Assembly (NCBI RefSeq): GCF_001513675.1
Contig: NZ_CP013859.1
Span: 3,039,081-3,103,080, forward strand
Direction of reading: 5' to 3'
From: Microbacterium sp. XT11
GTDB lineage: Bacteria > Actinomycetota > Actinomycetes > Actinomycetales > Microbacteriaceae
DNA: 64,000 nt
The notes beneath the pieces were generated by a model. The model saw nothing but the letters and a program-made list of their open reading frames with translations, was not told the DNA's origin and made no database searches. Below are positions 34,017 through 42,588 of the stretch, in pieces. Each line of letters starts with the position of its first letter. The stretch's first letter is position 1. Made by a program: the position numbers and the translations under genes.

Positions 34017-35275
34017 GGACTGCGCCTCAGGGCAGTCCACGTCCCCGGTCGAGGCACGTTCGACTGCCGATCAGGGCGCGACTCACCGCGCTCTACGCGG
34101 TTCTCTTTCTGGCTTGCGGCGCGACAATGCTCGCGATCACCTATGGTCTCGTCGACCAGACGACCCGATCGGAGTCGCTCACTCTTGTCCAGCCCGACGG
34201 CACCGGGGTGGTCGTCGACGTCGACCTCGACGGTGCTCCGCCGCTCGGTCAGCCGGAGACGACGGGCGACGGCCCAGGGCTGACGCCTCCGGGTCTCGAC
34301 CCCGCCGAGCTTCGCGACCGCGCGGCGCAGCAGCACACCGAGCGGATGCTCACGCTGCTCGGCCAATCCGCGATCGCGCTGGGCATCATGACGTTGGTCT
34401 CGGTCGTGCTCGGCTGGATCGTCGCCACCAGAGCGCTGCGCCCTCTCCGCGCCATCACGGCGACGACACGACGTATCACCGCTCAGAACCTCGACGAACG
34501 CCTCTCCCTGGATGGCCCCCGAGACGAGCTCACCGAACTCGGCGACACCATCGACGGATTGCTCACGCGATTGGACGGCTCGTTCCGGGCACAACGCATC
34601 TTCGTCGCCAACGCGTCGCACGAACTCCGCACACCGCTCGCCCGGCAACGCACAGTGGCCCAGGTCGCCCTAGACGACCCAGCCGCCACAATCGAATCCC
34701 TTCGCGCCGCCCACGAACGCGTGCTCGCGGCCGGCGCGCAGCAGGAGCAGATCATCGACGCCCTACTCACTCTCGCGAGAGGACAGGCCGGAGTCCGCAG
34801 CTCCGAACCCATCGATCTCGCCTCCCTCGTTCGTGACTGCCTGGCTCACAGCCAATCGCCCGCGAAACAACAGAACCTCACGCTCGATGCCAAGCTCTCG
34901 CCCGCATCCGTGGTCGGCGACCCCCGGCTGATCGAGCGCCTCATAGCAAACCTGCTCGACAACGCGATCCGCTACAACCGCCCCGGCGGCTCCGTGCACA
35001 TCAGCACCAGTACCAGCAACGGGATGGTCGAGCTCAAGATCACCAACACAGGAGACACCGTCCCGGAGGACTCCGTCGATGCCCTGCTCGAACCATTCTG
35101 GCGTCTCGACCGCACTCGCACCGCACACGGGGACGGGCACGGATACGGACTCGGACTGTCCATCGTCCACGCCATCGCCGAGACCCACGGCGCGAACCTT
35201 GAGATCCGGCCACGGCCTGGTGGTGGGCTCTGCGTCTCCGTGGCATGGAACGAGGAGCGGGACGAAGCAGGCTGA
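34013..35275 (+). CDS. Sensor histidine kinase
   Basis: A 420-residue membrane kinase, translationally coupled by a GTGA overlap to the regulator. It has two membrane helices (about 25-48 and 118-145) with an external loop of about 70 residues, then HAMP (RALRPLRAITATTRRI), H-box NASHELRTPLARQ (His about 208), N-box NLLDNAIRYN and G-box GYGLGLSIVHAIAE. All catalytic boxes are intact. The input signal is unknown. Confidence 0.92.
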   Translation: MRTAPQGSPRPRSRHVRLPIRARLTALYAVLFLACGATMLAITYGLVDQTTRSESLTLVQPDGTGVVVDVDLDGAPPLGQPETTGDGPGLTPPGLDPAELRDRAAQQHTERMLTLLGQSAIALGIMTLVSVVLGWIVATRALRPLRAITATTRRITAQNLDERLSLDGPRDELTELGDTIDGLLTRLDGSFRAQRIFVANASHELRTPLARQRTVAQVALDDPAATIESLRAAHERVLAAGAQQEQIIDALLTLARGQAGVRSSEPIDLASLVRDCLAHSQSPAKQQNLTLDAKLSPASVVGDPRLIERLIANLLDNAIRYNRPGGSVHISTSTSNGMVELKITNTGDTVPEDSVDALLEPFWRLDRTRTAHGDGHGYGLGLSIVHAIAETHGANLEIRPRPGGGLCVSVAWNEERDEAG

Positions 35276-35369
35276 GCCTACGTATGGAGCGGCCCACAGA
35301 AGTGGGAGCGCGCTGCATGCCAGACCGCGGGCCGTTCGTTCCCGGCGTCTGCGGGGCCGTTGAGTTGCG

Positions 35370-36008
35370 CTAGCTTCGGTATCCGCGAATGAGCGGAAGG
35401 TAGACGTCGTCCACGATCTCGATGAGCACGTGTGCGGGCACCGACGGCGCTCCGCGGGTGACGAACTCGTTGCGCAGCATGACCATCGGGAGCGTTGCCA
35501 CCCGGAGACGAAGGGCGGACGAGGGAGCCTCGTCGCGGGCCACCGCGCGCTCGAGCACCTGCATCCACGGTGCTGCGATTTGATCAGAGCCTCCGTCGTC
35601 GAGGTGTTCGAGGAGGTCCGGGGCGCCTCCGGCGGCAACCATCAGCTCCCGCAGGACCTTTCCCAACGGTGAGGTCCAGTGCTCGTTCGCTCCCGTGAGC
35701 AGAGCCAGGATGTCGCCGCGAAGACTGCCTGTGTCGGGCACGGGGGCCGACCGCGTCAGGCGTCCATAGGCTGCCACCCCCAGCTCCATCCGGTTTGAAA
35801 ACCGGCGGTAGATCGCATTCTTGTTGGTGCCAGCGCGCGCCGCGACACGATCCACGGTCATGGCCGCATAGCCGGTTTCGAGTAGCTCATCGGCAGCCGC
35901 TTGGACTATGGCATCGGCCAAGACCCCCCCGGTGGTCGACGAACCCGCTTCTCGGCCGTCAGAGCCCGGATCATCGGGAATGGTTGCGCCGGAATCCATC
36001 GATCCCAT
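35370..36008 (-). CDS. TetR family regulator
   Basis: A 212-residue TetR repressor. The HTH is MTVDRVAARAGTNKNAIYRRFSNRMELG (about 50-77), followed by a C-terminal ligand domain with LRLRVATLPMVMLRNEFVTRG. It points away from a truncated flavin monooxygenase, probably its former target. The N-terminal 30 residues (acidic, DDPGSDGREAG) make the start slightly uncertain. Confidence 0.85.
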   Translation of the reverse strand: MGSMDSGATIPDDPGSDGREAGSSTTGGVLADAIVQAAADELLETGYAAMTVDRVAARAGTNKNAIYRRFSNRMELGVAAYGRLTRSAPVPDTGSLRGDILALLTGANEHWTSPLGKVLRELMVAAGGAPDLLEHLDDGGSDQIAAPWMQVLERAVARDEAPSSALRLRVATLPMVMLRNEFVTRGAPSVPAHVLIEIVDDVYLPLIRGYRS

Positions 36009-36054
36009 CCCGTCCCCCTCTCAGGAACCCGCCGTAGGCCCGCGAAGGCCACCG

Positions 36055-36279
36055 AATACCGGGGCCGGTCCTACGGGGCTGATGCTGGCGTGTGAGCTCG
36101 CGCTTACCGGCGTCCGGTCCGTCGTCATCGACCGGCTTCCGGAGGCGAGCCGTGAAGCAAAAGCGAACGGGCTTCTGGGGCAGGTGGTGCGTGTGCTGGA
36201 TCATCGCGGCCTGCTTGCCCGGCTCGCGGGCTCCGAGGACGCGCCGGAGCCCAACTCCGCGTACTTGGCACCCGAGGGC
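36055..36279 (+). pseudogene. FAD-dependent monooxygenase fragment
   Basis: About 75 codons encode the N-terminal part of a PHBH-type aromatic monooxygenase. The dinucleotide-binding GAGPTGLMLACELALTGV, the RLPEASREAKANGLLGQ stretch (FAD-contacting in the family) and VVRVLDHRGLLARLAG are recognisable. At about 36275 the frame runs into the antisense of the next gene, and no proper start is visible upstream, so both ends are lost. It sits divergent to the TetR gene. Confidence 0.65.
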
Positions 36280-36834
36280 CTAATCCTGTGGGGTGGTGTG
36301 GGTGTGGATTCTGGCGCCGTCGCGGTTGAAGATGCTGATCGCTTCGGCGCTGTCTGATCCTGCGGCGCTCATGCTGTGGGGGGTGCGGGTGTCGAACTCC
36401 GCGGCTTCGCCCGGCTCGAGAACGAGATCCTGGTCCCCGAGGATAAGCCGGAGCCGACCGCTCAGCACATAGATCCACTCATAACCGTCGTGCACCCGCG
36501 GTTCGGGCGCCTGCGCCCGTGGTGGGTAGGTGATGCGGTAGGTCATGACCGGTGCATGTTCGGGGGCCAGGGGGACGATGACCAGGCCATCGCGGTGGAT
36601 CGGCGGCCTGCGTACCCGCGGGTCGGGACGTTCGTCGGCGACCAGGTCATCGACTCGGATGCCGAGCCGTCGCGTCAAAGGTACGAGCAGTTCGAGATTC
36701 GCCTGACGTTTACCCGATTCCAGACGCGAGAGCGTGCTTACCGACATGCCTGCGGCCGCGGCCAGCTCTTCCAGGGTCAGACCCTGTGATCGGCGGATCG
36801 CGCGCAGCCTCGACCCGATCCGTGCGCTCTCCAT
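36280..36834 (-). CDS. XRE-cupin transcriptional regulator
   Basis: A 184-residue regulator with N-terminal XRE HTH (LRAIRRSQGLTLEELAAAAGMSVSTLSRLESG, starting about residue 8) and a C-terminal cupin (HDGYEWIYVLSGRLRLILGDQDLVLEPGE, starting about 115). Such regulators sense small molecules and usually control the adjacent gene. It diverges from the flavoprotein gene at 36908 with only 73 bases between the starts. The start at 36834 has a purine-rich AAGAAGGGAAAG upstream. Confidence 0.85.
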   Translation of the reverse strand: MESARIGSRLRAIRRSQGLTLEELAAAAGMSVSTLSRLESGKRQANLELLVPLTRRLGIRVDDLVADERPDPRVRRPPIHRDGLVIVPLAPEHAPVMTYRITYPPRAQAPEPRVHDGYEWIYVLSGRLRLILGDQDLVLEPGEAAEFDTRTPHSMSAAGSDSAEAISIFNRDGARIHTHTTPQD

Positions 36835-36861
36835 GTCCGCTTTCCCTTCTTTGCCATTACT

Positions 36862-36875
36862 GCAAGTTTCCTTGC
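36862..36875. promoter_or_regulatory. Small inverted repeat in the XRE/flavoprotein divergent promoter
   Basis: GCAAGTTTCCTTGC, a perfect five-base inverted repeat with a four-base spacer, lies midway between the divergent starts at 36834 and 36908 in an AT-rich stretch. It is a plausible binding site for the XRE-cupin regulator. Confidence 0.45.
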
Positions 36876-36907
36876 TATTCTGCCGGACCTGGCCGGAGGA
36901 TGCCGGT

Positions 36908-37852
36908 ATGGCAGAACAACTTTGGGATGCAGTGATCGTCGGCGCCGGTCCGGCGGGGTTGACCGCGGCGGTGATGCTCGGGCGCTCTCGCCGTCGTGTG
37001 CTCGTGATCGATGCGGGCAGTGGGCGCAATCGTTTCGCCGCGCACATGCACGGCGTGCTCGGCCATGACGGGCTCCCCCCGTCCGAGTTGCGCCGGCTCG
37101 GGCGCGCCGAAGCCGAGGGCTACGGAGTGGTCTTCCATGACGGGACCGTGCGGGAGGTCACCAACGTACCCGCCGGGGTGCGCGTGACCGCGGATGATGG
37201 TTCCGTCCACCGTGCGCGTGCGCTGGTCATCGCCACCGGGCTGCGGGACGACCTGCCCGCGATCGGCGGGCTGGCCGAGCGGTGGGGCAAGACGGTGCTG
37301 CACTGCCCGTACTGTCATGGGTGGGAGGTTCGCAGCCAGCACCTGGGCGTGCTTGCCACCTCGCCGCTCGCCCTGCACCAGGTTGAGCTCGTGCGACAGC
37401 TCAGCGACCAGGTCACCTTCTTCTCCGCAGGCGCAGGCGACCTCTCCCCCGACGACGAGAAGCGCCTGGCCGCGCGCGGCATCCGGATCGAACCGGCGCC
37501 TGTCACCGAGATTCACGGGCCCGCCCCCGCGATCTCACAGGTCGCGCTTGCGGACGGCCGCACCACCTCCGTCGATGCGATCTTCACCGCGGGCACCCTG
37601 CACCCGCTTGACGAGTTCGTCGCCGGGCTGGACCTCGACCGCGTCGACACTCCCGTCGGCTCGTTCCTCAGCGTCGACCGCACCGGTCAGACCAGCCACG
37701 AACGTATCTGGGCTGCCGGGAACGTCGTCGACCCTGGCGCGAACGTGGCGATGTCACTCGGGGCCGGGGCCATCACCGGTGGCGTCGTCAACGCTCGACT
37801 CGCTAAAGAGGACACAGACACCGCCCTCGCCACGCCTGCGCGGGTGTCCTGA
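36908..37852 (+). CDS. Thioredoxin-reductase-like FAD oxidoreductase
   Basis: A 314-residue NAD(P)/FAD protein of the TrxR fold. The FAD motif VGAGPAGLTAAVMLG (11-25), the redox pair C133-P-Y-C136 in HCPYCHGWEV and the C-terminal FAD loop RIWAAGNVVDPGANVAMSLGAGA are present. The NADPH GGGxSA motif is not obvious (it reads LATSPLALHQ), so it may be one of the TrxR-like oxidases without NADPH binding, as seen in disulfide-forming natural-product enzymes. Probably controlled by the divergent XRE regulator. Confidence 0.85.
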   Translation: MAEQLWDAVIVGAGPAGLTAAVMLGRSRRRVLVIDAGSGRNRFAAHMHGVLGHDGLPPSELRRLGRAEAEGYGVVFHDGTVREVTNVPAGVRVTADDGSVHRARALVIATGLRDDLPAIGGLAERWGKTVLHCPYCHGWEVRSQHLGVLATSPLALHQVELVRQLSDQVTFFSAGAGDLSPDDEKRLAARGIRIEPAPVTEIHGPAPAISQVALADGRTTSVDAIFTAGTLHPLDEFVAGLDLDRVDTPVGSFLSVDRTGQTSHERIWAAGNVVDPGANVAMSLGAGAITGGVVNARLAKEDTDTALATPARVS

Positions 37853-37898
37853 CCGCGCACGCGGGCAGCGGCGGGGACCGGTGACGCTATCGGGGCAT

Positions 37899-38675
37899 CT
37901 ATTGCTGTGGGAGGGTGAGGATCTCGGCGCCATGGTCGGTGATGGCGATGGTGTGCTCGGTGTGGGCGGTGCGGCATCCGGTTGCGCTGCGCAGCGTCCA
38001 CCCGTCGTCCGGGTCGGTGATGAGCCGGTCGGTATCGGCCATCACCCACGGCTCCAAGGCCAGCAGCAGCCCGGGCCGCAGCCGGTATCCTCGGCCGGGT
38101 CGTCCCTTGTTGGACACGTGCGGGTCCTGGTGCATCGTCGATCCGATGCCGTGACCACCGAACTCGGTATTGATCAGGTAGCCGGCGCCCGACAGCACCT
38201 GCTCGATCGCGTGCGAGAGGTCCCCCAGCCGCAACCCCGGCGCGGCAACATGAATCGCGGCCACCAGCGCCCGTTCGGTGGCGTCGATCATCGCGACGTC
38301 CTGCGGGTTGCGGGTGTCGCCGACGATGAAGCTGATCGCGGCGTCCGCCGCGACCCCGTCCTTGATGACCGCGAGGTCGAGGGTGAGCAGGTCCCCATCC
38401 GCGAGGCGGTAGTCGCGTGGCATGCCGTGCAGCACGGCGTCGTTGACGGCGGTGCAGATGTAGTGCCCAAAGGGACCGCGCCCGCACGACGGCGCATAGT
38501 CGACGTAGCACGAGGCCGCTCCCGCCGCGTCGATCATCTCCCGCGCCCACTGGTCGATGTCGAGCAGGTTCGTCCCCACCCGGCACCGGGCCTTGAGGCT
38601 CTGGAGGATGTCGCCGACAACCCGGGCGGTGACCCGCGCCCGGTCCAGCTCGCTCGGAGTGAGGATCTCGATCAT
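37899..38675 (-). CDS. map: Type I methionine aminopeptidase, probable accessory copy
   Basis: A 258-residue MetAP that removes the initiator methionine. All five metal ligands can be traced: two Asp in LTLDLAVIKDGVAADAA, His in FGGHGIG, Glu in ALEPWV and Glu in TAHTEHTI. It is not linked to ribosomal genes (the usual place of the housekeeping copy). It diverges from a small XRE regulator, so it looks like a regulated second copy. Confidence 0.9.
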   Translation of the reverse strand: MIEILTPSELDRARVTARVVGDILQSLKARCRVGTNLLDIDQWAREMIDAAGAASCYVDYAPSCGRGPFGHYICTAVNDAVLHGMPRDYRLADGDLLTLDLAVIKDGVAADAAISFIVGDTRNPQDVAMIDATERALVAAIHVAAPGLRLGDLSHAIEQVLSGAGYLINTEFGGHGIGSTMHQDPHVSNKGRPGRGYRLRPGLLLALEPWVMADTDRLITDPDDGWTLRSATGCRTAHTEHTIAITDHGAEILTLPQQ

Positions 38676-38697
38676 CCGGCACCTTCCCGCCAGGTCT

Positions 38698-38739
38698 CCA
38701 ATACTTATACCGGTACGACTATACCGTGATTAGTATTGG
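38698..38739. promoter_or_regulatory. 42-base inverted repeat between map and its XRE gene
   Basis: CCAATACT (38698-38705) and AGTATTGG (38732-38739) are perfect inverted arms flanking a core with a second, smaller symmetry (TATACCGGTA). A TAGTAT -10-like box (38731-38736) lies within the right arm exactly seven bases before the ATG at 38744, implying a leaderless message for the XRE gene. The site could serve as operator for both divergent genes. Confidence 0.6.
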
Positions 38740-38743
38740 TGGC

Positions 38744-39040
38744 ATGGTCAGATTGCCGCTCACTCGCGAGGACGTCAAACGCGGGCAGCGGCTCGGAGAA
38801 CTACTCCGTGTCGCGCGCGGTCCACGTTCGATCCTCGACGTCGCGATCGAGGCGGGGATCTCCCCCGAGACGTTGCGCAAGATCGAGACCGGCAGGGTCG
38901 CCACACCAGCGTTTCCCACCGTTGCCGCGGTCGCCATCGTGCTCGGCCTGTCCCTCGACGACCTCTGGGCCCAGATCAGCACACCCCACGGATCACCTCC
39001 GGAGGCGCTGACGTCAGCGGCGGTGTTGGCTTCGCGCTAA
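38744..39040 (+). CDS. Small XRE-type HTH regulator
   Basis: A 98-residue HTH protein (MVRLPLTREDVKRGQRLG...) with the XRE motif SILDVAIEAGISPETLRKIETGRVATPAFPTV (starting about residue 30), nearly all domain. The ATG at 38744 is preferred over the GTG at 38726 because the promoter-like -10 box lies in between. Its pairing with map suggests it represses map and itself through the 42-base inverted repeat. Confidence 0.8.
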   Translation: MVRLPLTREDVKRGQRLGELLRVARGPRSILDVAIEAGISPETLRKIETGRVATPAFPTVAAVAIVLGLSLDDLWAQISTPHGSPPEALTSAAVLASR

Positions 39041-39074
39041 CGACACCGCGCGCGGACCTGCTCGCCCGCGGTGT

Positions 39075-40046
39075 TCACCGGGTCGCCTCGTCGTTGTCGT
39101 ATGGCGGACGGCCGGAGAATGTTGCGCGGTACTCGCTGGGAGAGACTCGGGTGGCGCGGCGGAACTGGTCGCGGAAGGCGCTGGGGCTGCTGAAGCCGAC
39201 CTGTCGGGCGATGCGCTCGATGCTGTGGTCGGTGGTCTCCAGCAGCTCCTGCGCGTGCCGGATGCGCACACCGGTGACCCATTCCATGGGAGCCTGCCCG
39301 GTCTCCTGGTGAAAACGTCGGGTCAGAGTACGGATGCTCGTGTGGGCTGCTGTTGCGATGTCGGCGAGCGTGAGCGGACGGTGGGCGTTCTCCTCGATCC
39401 ACACGAGCACGTCCTCCAGCGTGGCGGTGCGGTAGGTGGGCGGATTCCGGACGATGAACTGCGCCTGCCCTCCTGTGCGGTGCAGCGGCGCGACCGCCAA
39501 CCGTGACGCGTGGGCGGCGACCGCTGCACCGAAGTCCCGACGGATCATGTGCAGGCACAGGTCCAGCCCTGCGGCCGCACCCGCCGAAGTGAGCACCTGC
39601 CCATTGTCGGTGTAGAGCACATCCGGCTCCACGATCACCCGCGGGAACCGTCGTGCGAGCAGATCGGCGGCGAGCCAGTGGGTCGTCGCGCGCTGCCCAT
39701 CGAGGAGCCCTGCGTCTGCGAGCACGAACGCCCCCACGCAGATCGAAGCGATGCGCGTCCCCGCCGCCGCTGCCGCACGGAGCGCGTCCGCGACGCCGTC
39801 CGGGAGCGGCGCGGCCGCGTCGTTGCGCCCTGGAACCATGATCGTGTCCGCCCGCTCTAGCGCTTCGAGACCCACGCTCGTGGCGATCTGGAGGGGGCCC
39901 GCGTCGACCGTGGGCGCCGTCCCGGCGACGATCACCCGATACGCCAGGCGCCCGTCCGGGAGCGTCACACGACCAAACGTCTCCACTGCGGTGGCCAGAT
40001 CGAACGCGATCACATCAGGAAGAGCGAGCGCGACAACGGTGTACAT
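39075..40046 (-). CDS. GlxA family regulator (DJ-1/PfpI domain plus AraC HTH)
   Basis: A 323-residue regulator. The N-terminal class I glutamine-amidotransferase-like domain (VVALALPDVIAFDLATAVETFG, nucleophile region ASICVGAFVLADAGLLDG) precedes an AraC HTH (LADIATAAHTSIRTLTRRFHQETGQAP and SIERIARQVGFSSPSAFRDQFRRAT). The start is taken at MYTVVALALP, the usual family beginning; an in-frame ATG lies eight codons earlier. It diverges from the DJ-1-like gene at 40203. Confidence 0.88.
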   Translation of the reverse strand: MYTVVALALPDVIAFDLATAVETFGRVTLPDGRLAYRVIVAGTAPTVDAGPLQIATSVGLEALERADTIMVPGRNDAAAPLPDGVADALRAAAAAGTRIASICVGAFVLADAGLLDGQRATTHWLAADLLARRFPRVIVEPDVLYTDNGQVLTSAGAAAGLDLCLHMIRRDFGAAVAAHASRLAVAPLHRTGGQAQFIVRNPPTYRTATLEDVLVWIEENAHRPLTLADIATAAHTSIRTLTRRFHQETGQAPMEWVTGVRIRHAQELLETTDHSIERIARQVGFSSPSAFRDQFRRATRVSPSEYRATFSGRPPYDNDEATR

Positions 40047-40202
40047 ACCGTGCATCCTACAGATATTCAAGCGCGGGATTGACGTTCAGAACGCGTGGCC
40101 AGATTCCGGCGATGATTGGCCATCGGGCCGATTGTGCCCGATCGGAACAGGCCGGAGACTCGATAGCGTCGCCGCCGTTTCCGCCAACGCAAGGGAGTTC
40201 CC

Positions 40203-40886
40203 GTGTCGATGTCCGTGCAGATCGTGCTGTTCGACGGGTTTGATCCGCTCGATGTGATCGCGCCGTTCGAGGTGTTCGTCGCAGGCAGCGAGTACTTCCT
40301 CGACAACGCACTCGACATCACTCTGGTCAGCGCCGAAGGGGCGCGCGATGTCGTCTCCGGCTCGCAAGGCCTCAGGCTCCGCGCGACGGCGGCGCTCGAT
40401 CCCCACCGGCCGGGGATCGTGCTCGTGCCCGGTGCATCCGGGCCGGTTGACGGCGACCCCGACGAGGGCGCCGAGACGATCCCGGTCCTTTTGGCACGGT
40501 TCGCGGCGACCGGCGCGATGCCGCTCATCGCCGAAGCAATGCACAACCCCGACGTCCTGGTCGCGGCAGTGTGCGGCGGCTCACTCGCGCTCGCGATGGG
40601 TGGGCTCCTCGAAGGCCGCAATGTCGTCACCCACGCCCTCGGGATGCCGCTGCTCGACGCAACCGGCGCGACGGCGGTGAACGCCCGCGTTGTCGACGAC
40701 GGCGACCTCGTCACCGCTGGAGGCGTCACCTCCGGGCTCGACCTGGCGCTCTACCTGCTGGATAGGCAGTTCGGGCCCCGGATCGCCCACGCCGTCGAGG
40801 GCCTGTTCGAGTACGAGCGGCGCGGCACCGTCTGGCGTGCCGAAGGGACAGTCCCAGCCACGGTGCCCGCGATCCCCGCGGCCTGA
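40203..40886 (+). CDS. DJ-1/PfpI family protein
   Basis: A 227-residue DJ-1/PfpI protein related to isonitrile hydratase-like enzymes. Family elements: VLFDGFDPLDVIAPFEVFV (about 7-25), the Cys nucleophile in VAAVCGGSLALAMGGLLEGRNVVTH (Cys about 124) and the late TAGGVTSGLDLALYLLDRQFG. The adjacent divergent GlxA regulator probably controls it. Substrate unknown. Confidence 0.85.
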   Translation: MSMSVQIVLFDGFDPLDVIAPFEVFVAGSEYFLDNALDITLVSAEGARDVVSGSQGLRLRATAALDPHRPGIVLVPGASGPVDGDPDEGAETIPVLLARFAATGAMPLIAEAMHNPDVLVAAVCGGSLALAMGGLLEGRNVVTHALGMPLLDATGATAVNARVVDDGDLVTAGGVTSGLDLALYLLDRQFGPRIAHAVEGLFEYERRGTVWRAEGTVPATVPAIPAA

Positions 40887-40922
40887 CGCCCAGACCGGAG
40901 AACGAAAGGAACACCGAAGCGT

Positions 40923-41240
40923 ATGAACCCTATCTGCGGCGACTGGCGGCTCCAGATGAAGACCCCCATCGGGACCATCGAAGCCGACTACCACTTCGAA
41001 GAACACGACGGTGTAGTCACCGGGACAGCGAACGGCGCGGGCGAAGCCGTCACCCTGACCGATCTTGTCACCCGGGACACCCCGGACGGCCCGCGCGTCA
41101 CCTGGCGGCAGCAGATCACCAGGCCCCTCCGGCTCAACCTCGAATACGACGTCACCACCACCGGTGATACCCTCACCGGCGAATCCCGCGCGGGACGCCT
41201 CCCACGCACCCGTGTCACCGGGCAAAGGATCACCGCATGA
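40923..41240 (+). CDS. Small beta-rich hypothetical protein, 105 aa
   Basis: Begins MNPICGDWRLQMKTPIGTIEADYHFEE. Regular alternation (TWRQQITRPLRLNLEYDVTTTGDTLTGESRAG) predicts a single small beta-barrel, similar in character to lipocalin-like or DUF-type ligand-binding folds. No name assigned. GAACGAAAGGAAC upstream is a good ribosome site. It directly follows the DJ-1-like gene and is likely co-transcribed. Confidence 0.65.
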   Translation: MNPICGDWRLQMKTPIGTIEADYHFEEHDGVVTGTANGAGEAVTLTDLVTRDTPDGPRVTWRQQITRPLRLNLEYDVTTTGDTLTGESRAGRLPRTRVTGQRITA

Positions 41241-41319
41241 GGGCGCCGATCCGCTTACTCGGCACGTCCACACCGGTGGCCGGATCATCCTGGGCGAACG
41301 GGAGCGAGGTTGGTCGCGC

Positions 41320-42588
41320 ATGAAGCTCAATCGTTCACCCGCAATGGTTGTTCTGCGAGTCCTGTCCGCTCTGGAACTGATCTCGCTGGCCGTCATCCTC
41401 ACCAACAGGTTCACTGTTCACCTTCCTGTCGTGACCTCGACGGGCGGACCGCTGCACGGCCTCTTCTATGTGTCGACGATCCTGCTGGCGCTGTTCCTTC
41501 CGCTTCCCCGCGCCTCGAAGTGGCTCGCGGTCGTCCCCGGTGTCGGCGGCGTCCTCGCCCTCTGGCGGGCACACCGGCACACTCCGGCCCCGGCAGACGA
41601 GCCCCCGTCGGCGCTGGATGTCACGGATGACCAACGCAGACAGGCGATCGTCATCGCTGACCGTGTCACTGCAACACTGTCCAGCGACACGCGGATCGGC
41701 CCGCTGAGTTTCGCCGTGCCGCGCGGGACGATCACCGGGCTGGTCGGACCGAACGGTGCGGGAAAGACCACGGCGCTGCGGCTCATGTGCGCACTGGTGG
41801 CACCGTCGAGCGGCAGCATCCTCACCGCAGACGACCCGTCCGGTGCCGCCGCACGGATGGGTGTGCTGATCGACTCCCCGGGACTGCTGCCCAGCCTCAC
41901 CGCCAGGGACAACCTGCTCGTCCTTGCTCGCCTAGCCGGATGGGAACCTGCCGTCGTAGATCAGGCGCTGGAACGTGTCGAGATGACCCCGGTGGCGCAT
42001 CGCACGGTGGGAACCTTCTCGCTGGGCATGAAGCAGCGGATCGGTCTGGCGGCAGCTCTCCTGGCAGACCCGGACATCGTGATCCTCGACGAACCGACGA
42101 ACGGTCTGGACCCTCGCGGGAAAGCAGACCTGCGCGTGTTCTTGCGGGAACTGTCTGCCGAAGGCAAGACGATCATCCTCGCAACCCACGCACTCGACGA
42201 GGTCGACGAGCTCTGCGATCACCTCATCGCGATGAACCGCGGACGCGTGATCTTTCAGGGCACTCCGGCGCAGATGCGTCGGGTGATCCCCGAGACCATC
42301 CTGTGCCGTGCAGCCGGTCCGTCTGAGCGTGACGCAGCGGCAGCCGCCTTCGTCGACACGGGATACGAGGTTGCGCTTGACCGGGACGCCATACGAGTCA
42401 CCGCCGATACCGGCCACGGTGCTGTCCTCAATCGCCTCGCGCAGAAGGCCGGGACAACGCTCACGGAGATCACCGCAGAACGGCCCACGCTGGAGCAGGC
42501 GTTCCTGCACCTGACATCCGCACGCGCCACCCCTGACACGCATGACCGTGCAGGAAGCGAAGAAGAGGATGTGGAGGTGCCGGCGTGA
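41320..42588 (+). CDS. ABC ATPase with N-terminal membrane segment
   Basis: A 422-residue protein. The first about 85 residues form roughly three membrane helices (VLRVLSALELISLAVIL, FYVSTILLALFLPL, WLAVVPGVGGVLALW), resembling DUF3817. This is followed by a DrrA/BcrA-type ATPase: Walker A GPNGAGKTTALRLM (about 146), signature FSLGMKQRIGLAAALLADP, Walker B IVILDEPTNGLDPRG and H-loop ATHALDEVDEL. The membrane-segment fusion is unusual for this ATPase class. No strong ribosome site is visible before the ATG, so the exact start is open. Confidence 0.8.
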   Translation: MKLNRSPAMVVLRVLSALELISLAVILTNRFTVHLPVVTSTGGPLHGLFYVSTILLALFLPLPRASKWLAVVPGVGGVLALWRAHRHTPAPADEPPSALDVTDDQRRQAIVIADRVTATLSSDTRIGPLSFAVPRGTITGLVGPNGAGKTTALRLMCALVAPSSGSILTADDPSGAAARMGVLIDSPGLLPSLTARDNLLVLARLAGWEPAVVDQALERVEMTPVAHRTVGTFSLGMKQRIGLAAALLADPDIVILDEPTNGLDPRGKADLRVFLRELSAEGKTIILATHALDEVDELCDHLIAMNRGRVIFQGTPAQMRRVIPETILCRAAGPSERDAAAAAFVDTGYEVALDRDAIRVTADTGHGAVLNRLAQKAGTTLTEITAERPTLEQAFLHLTSARATPDTHDRAGSEEEDVEVPA

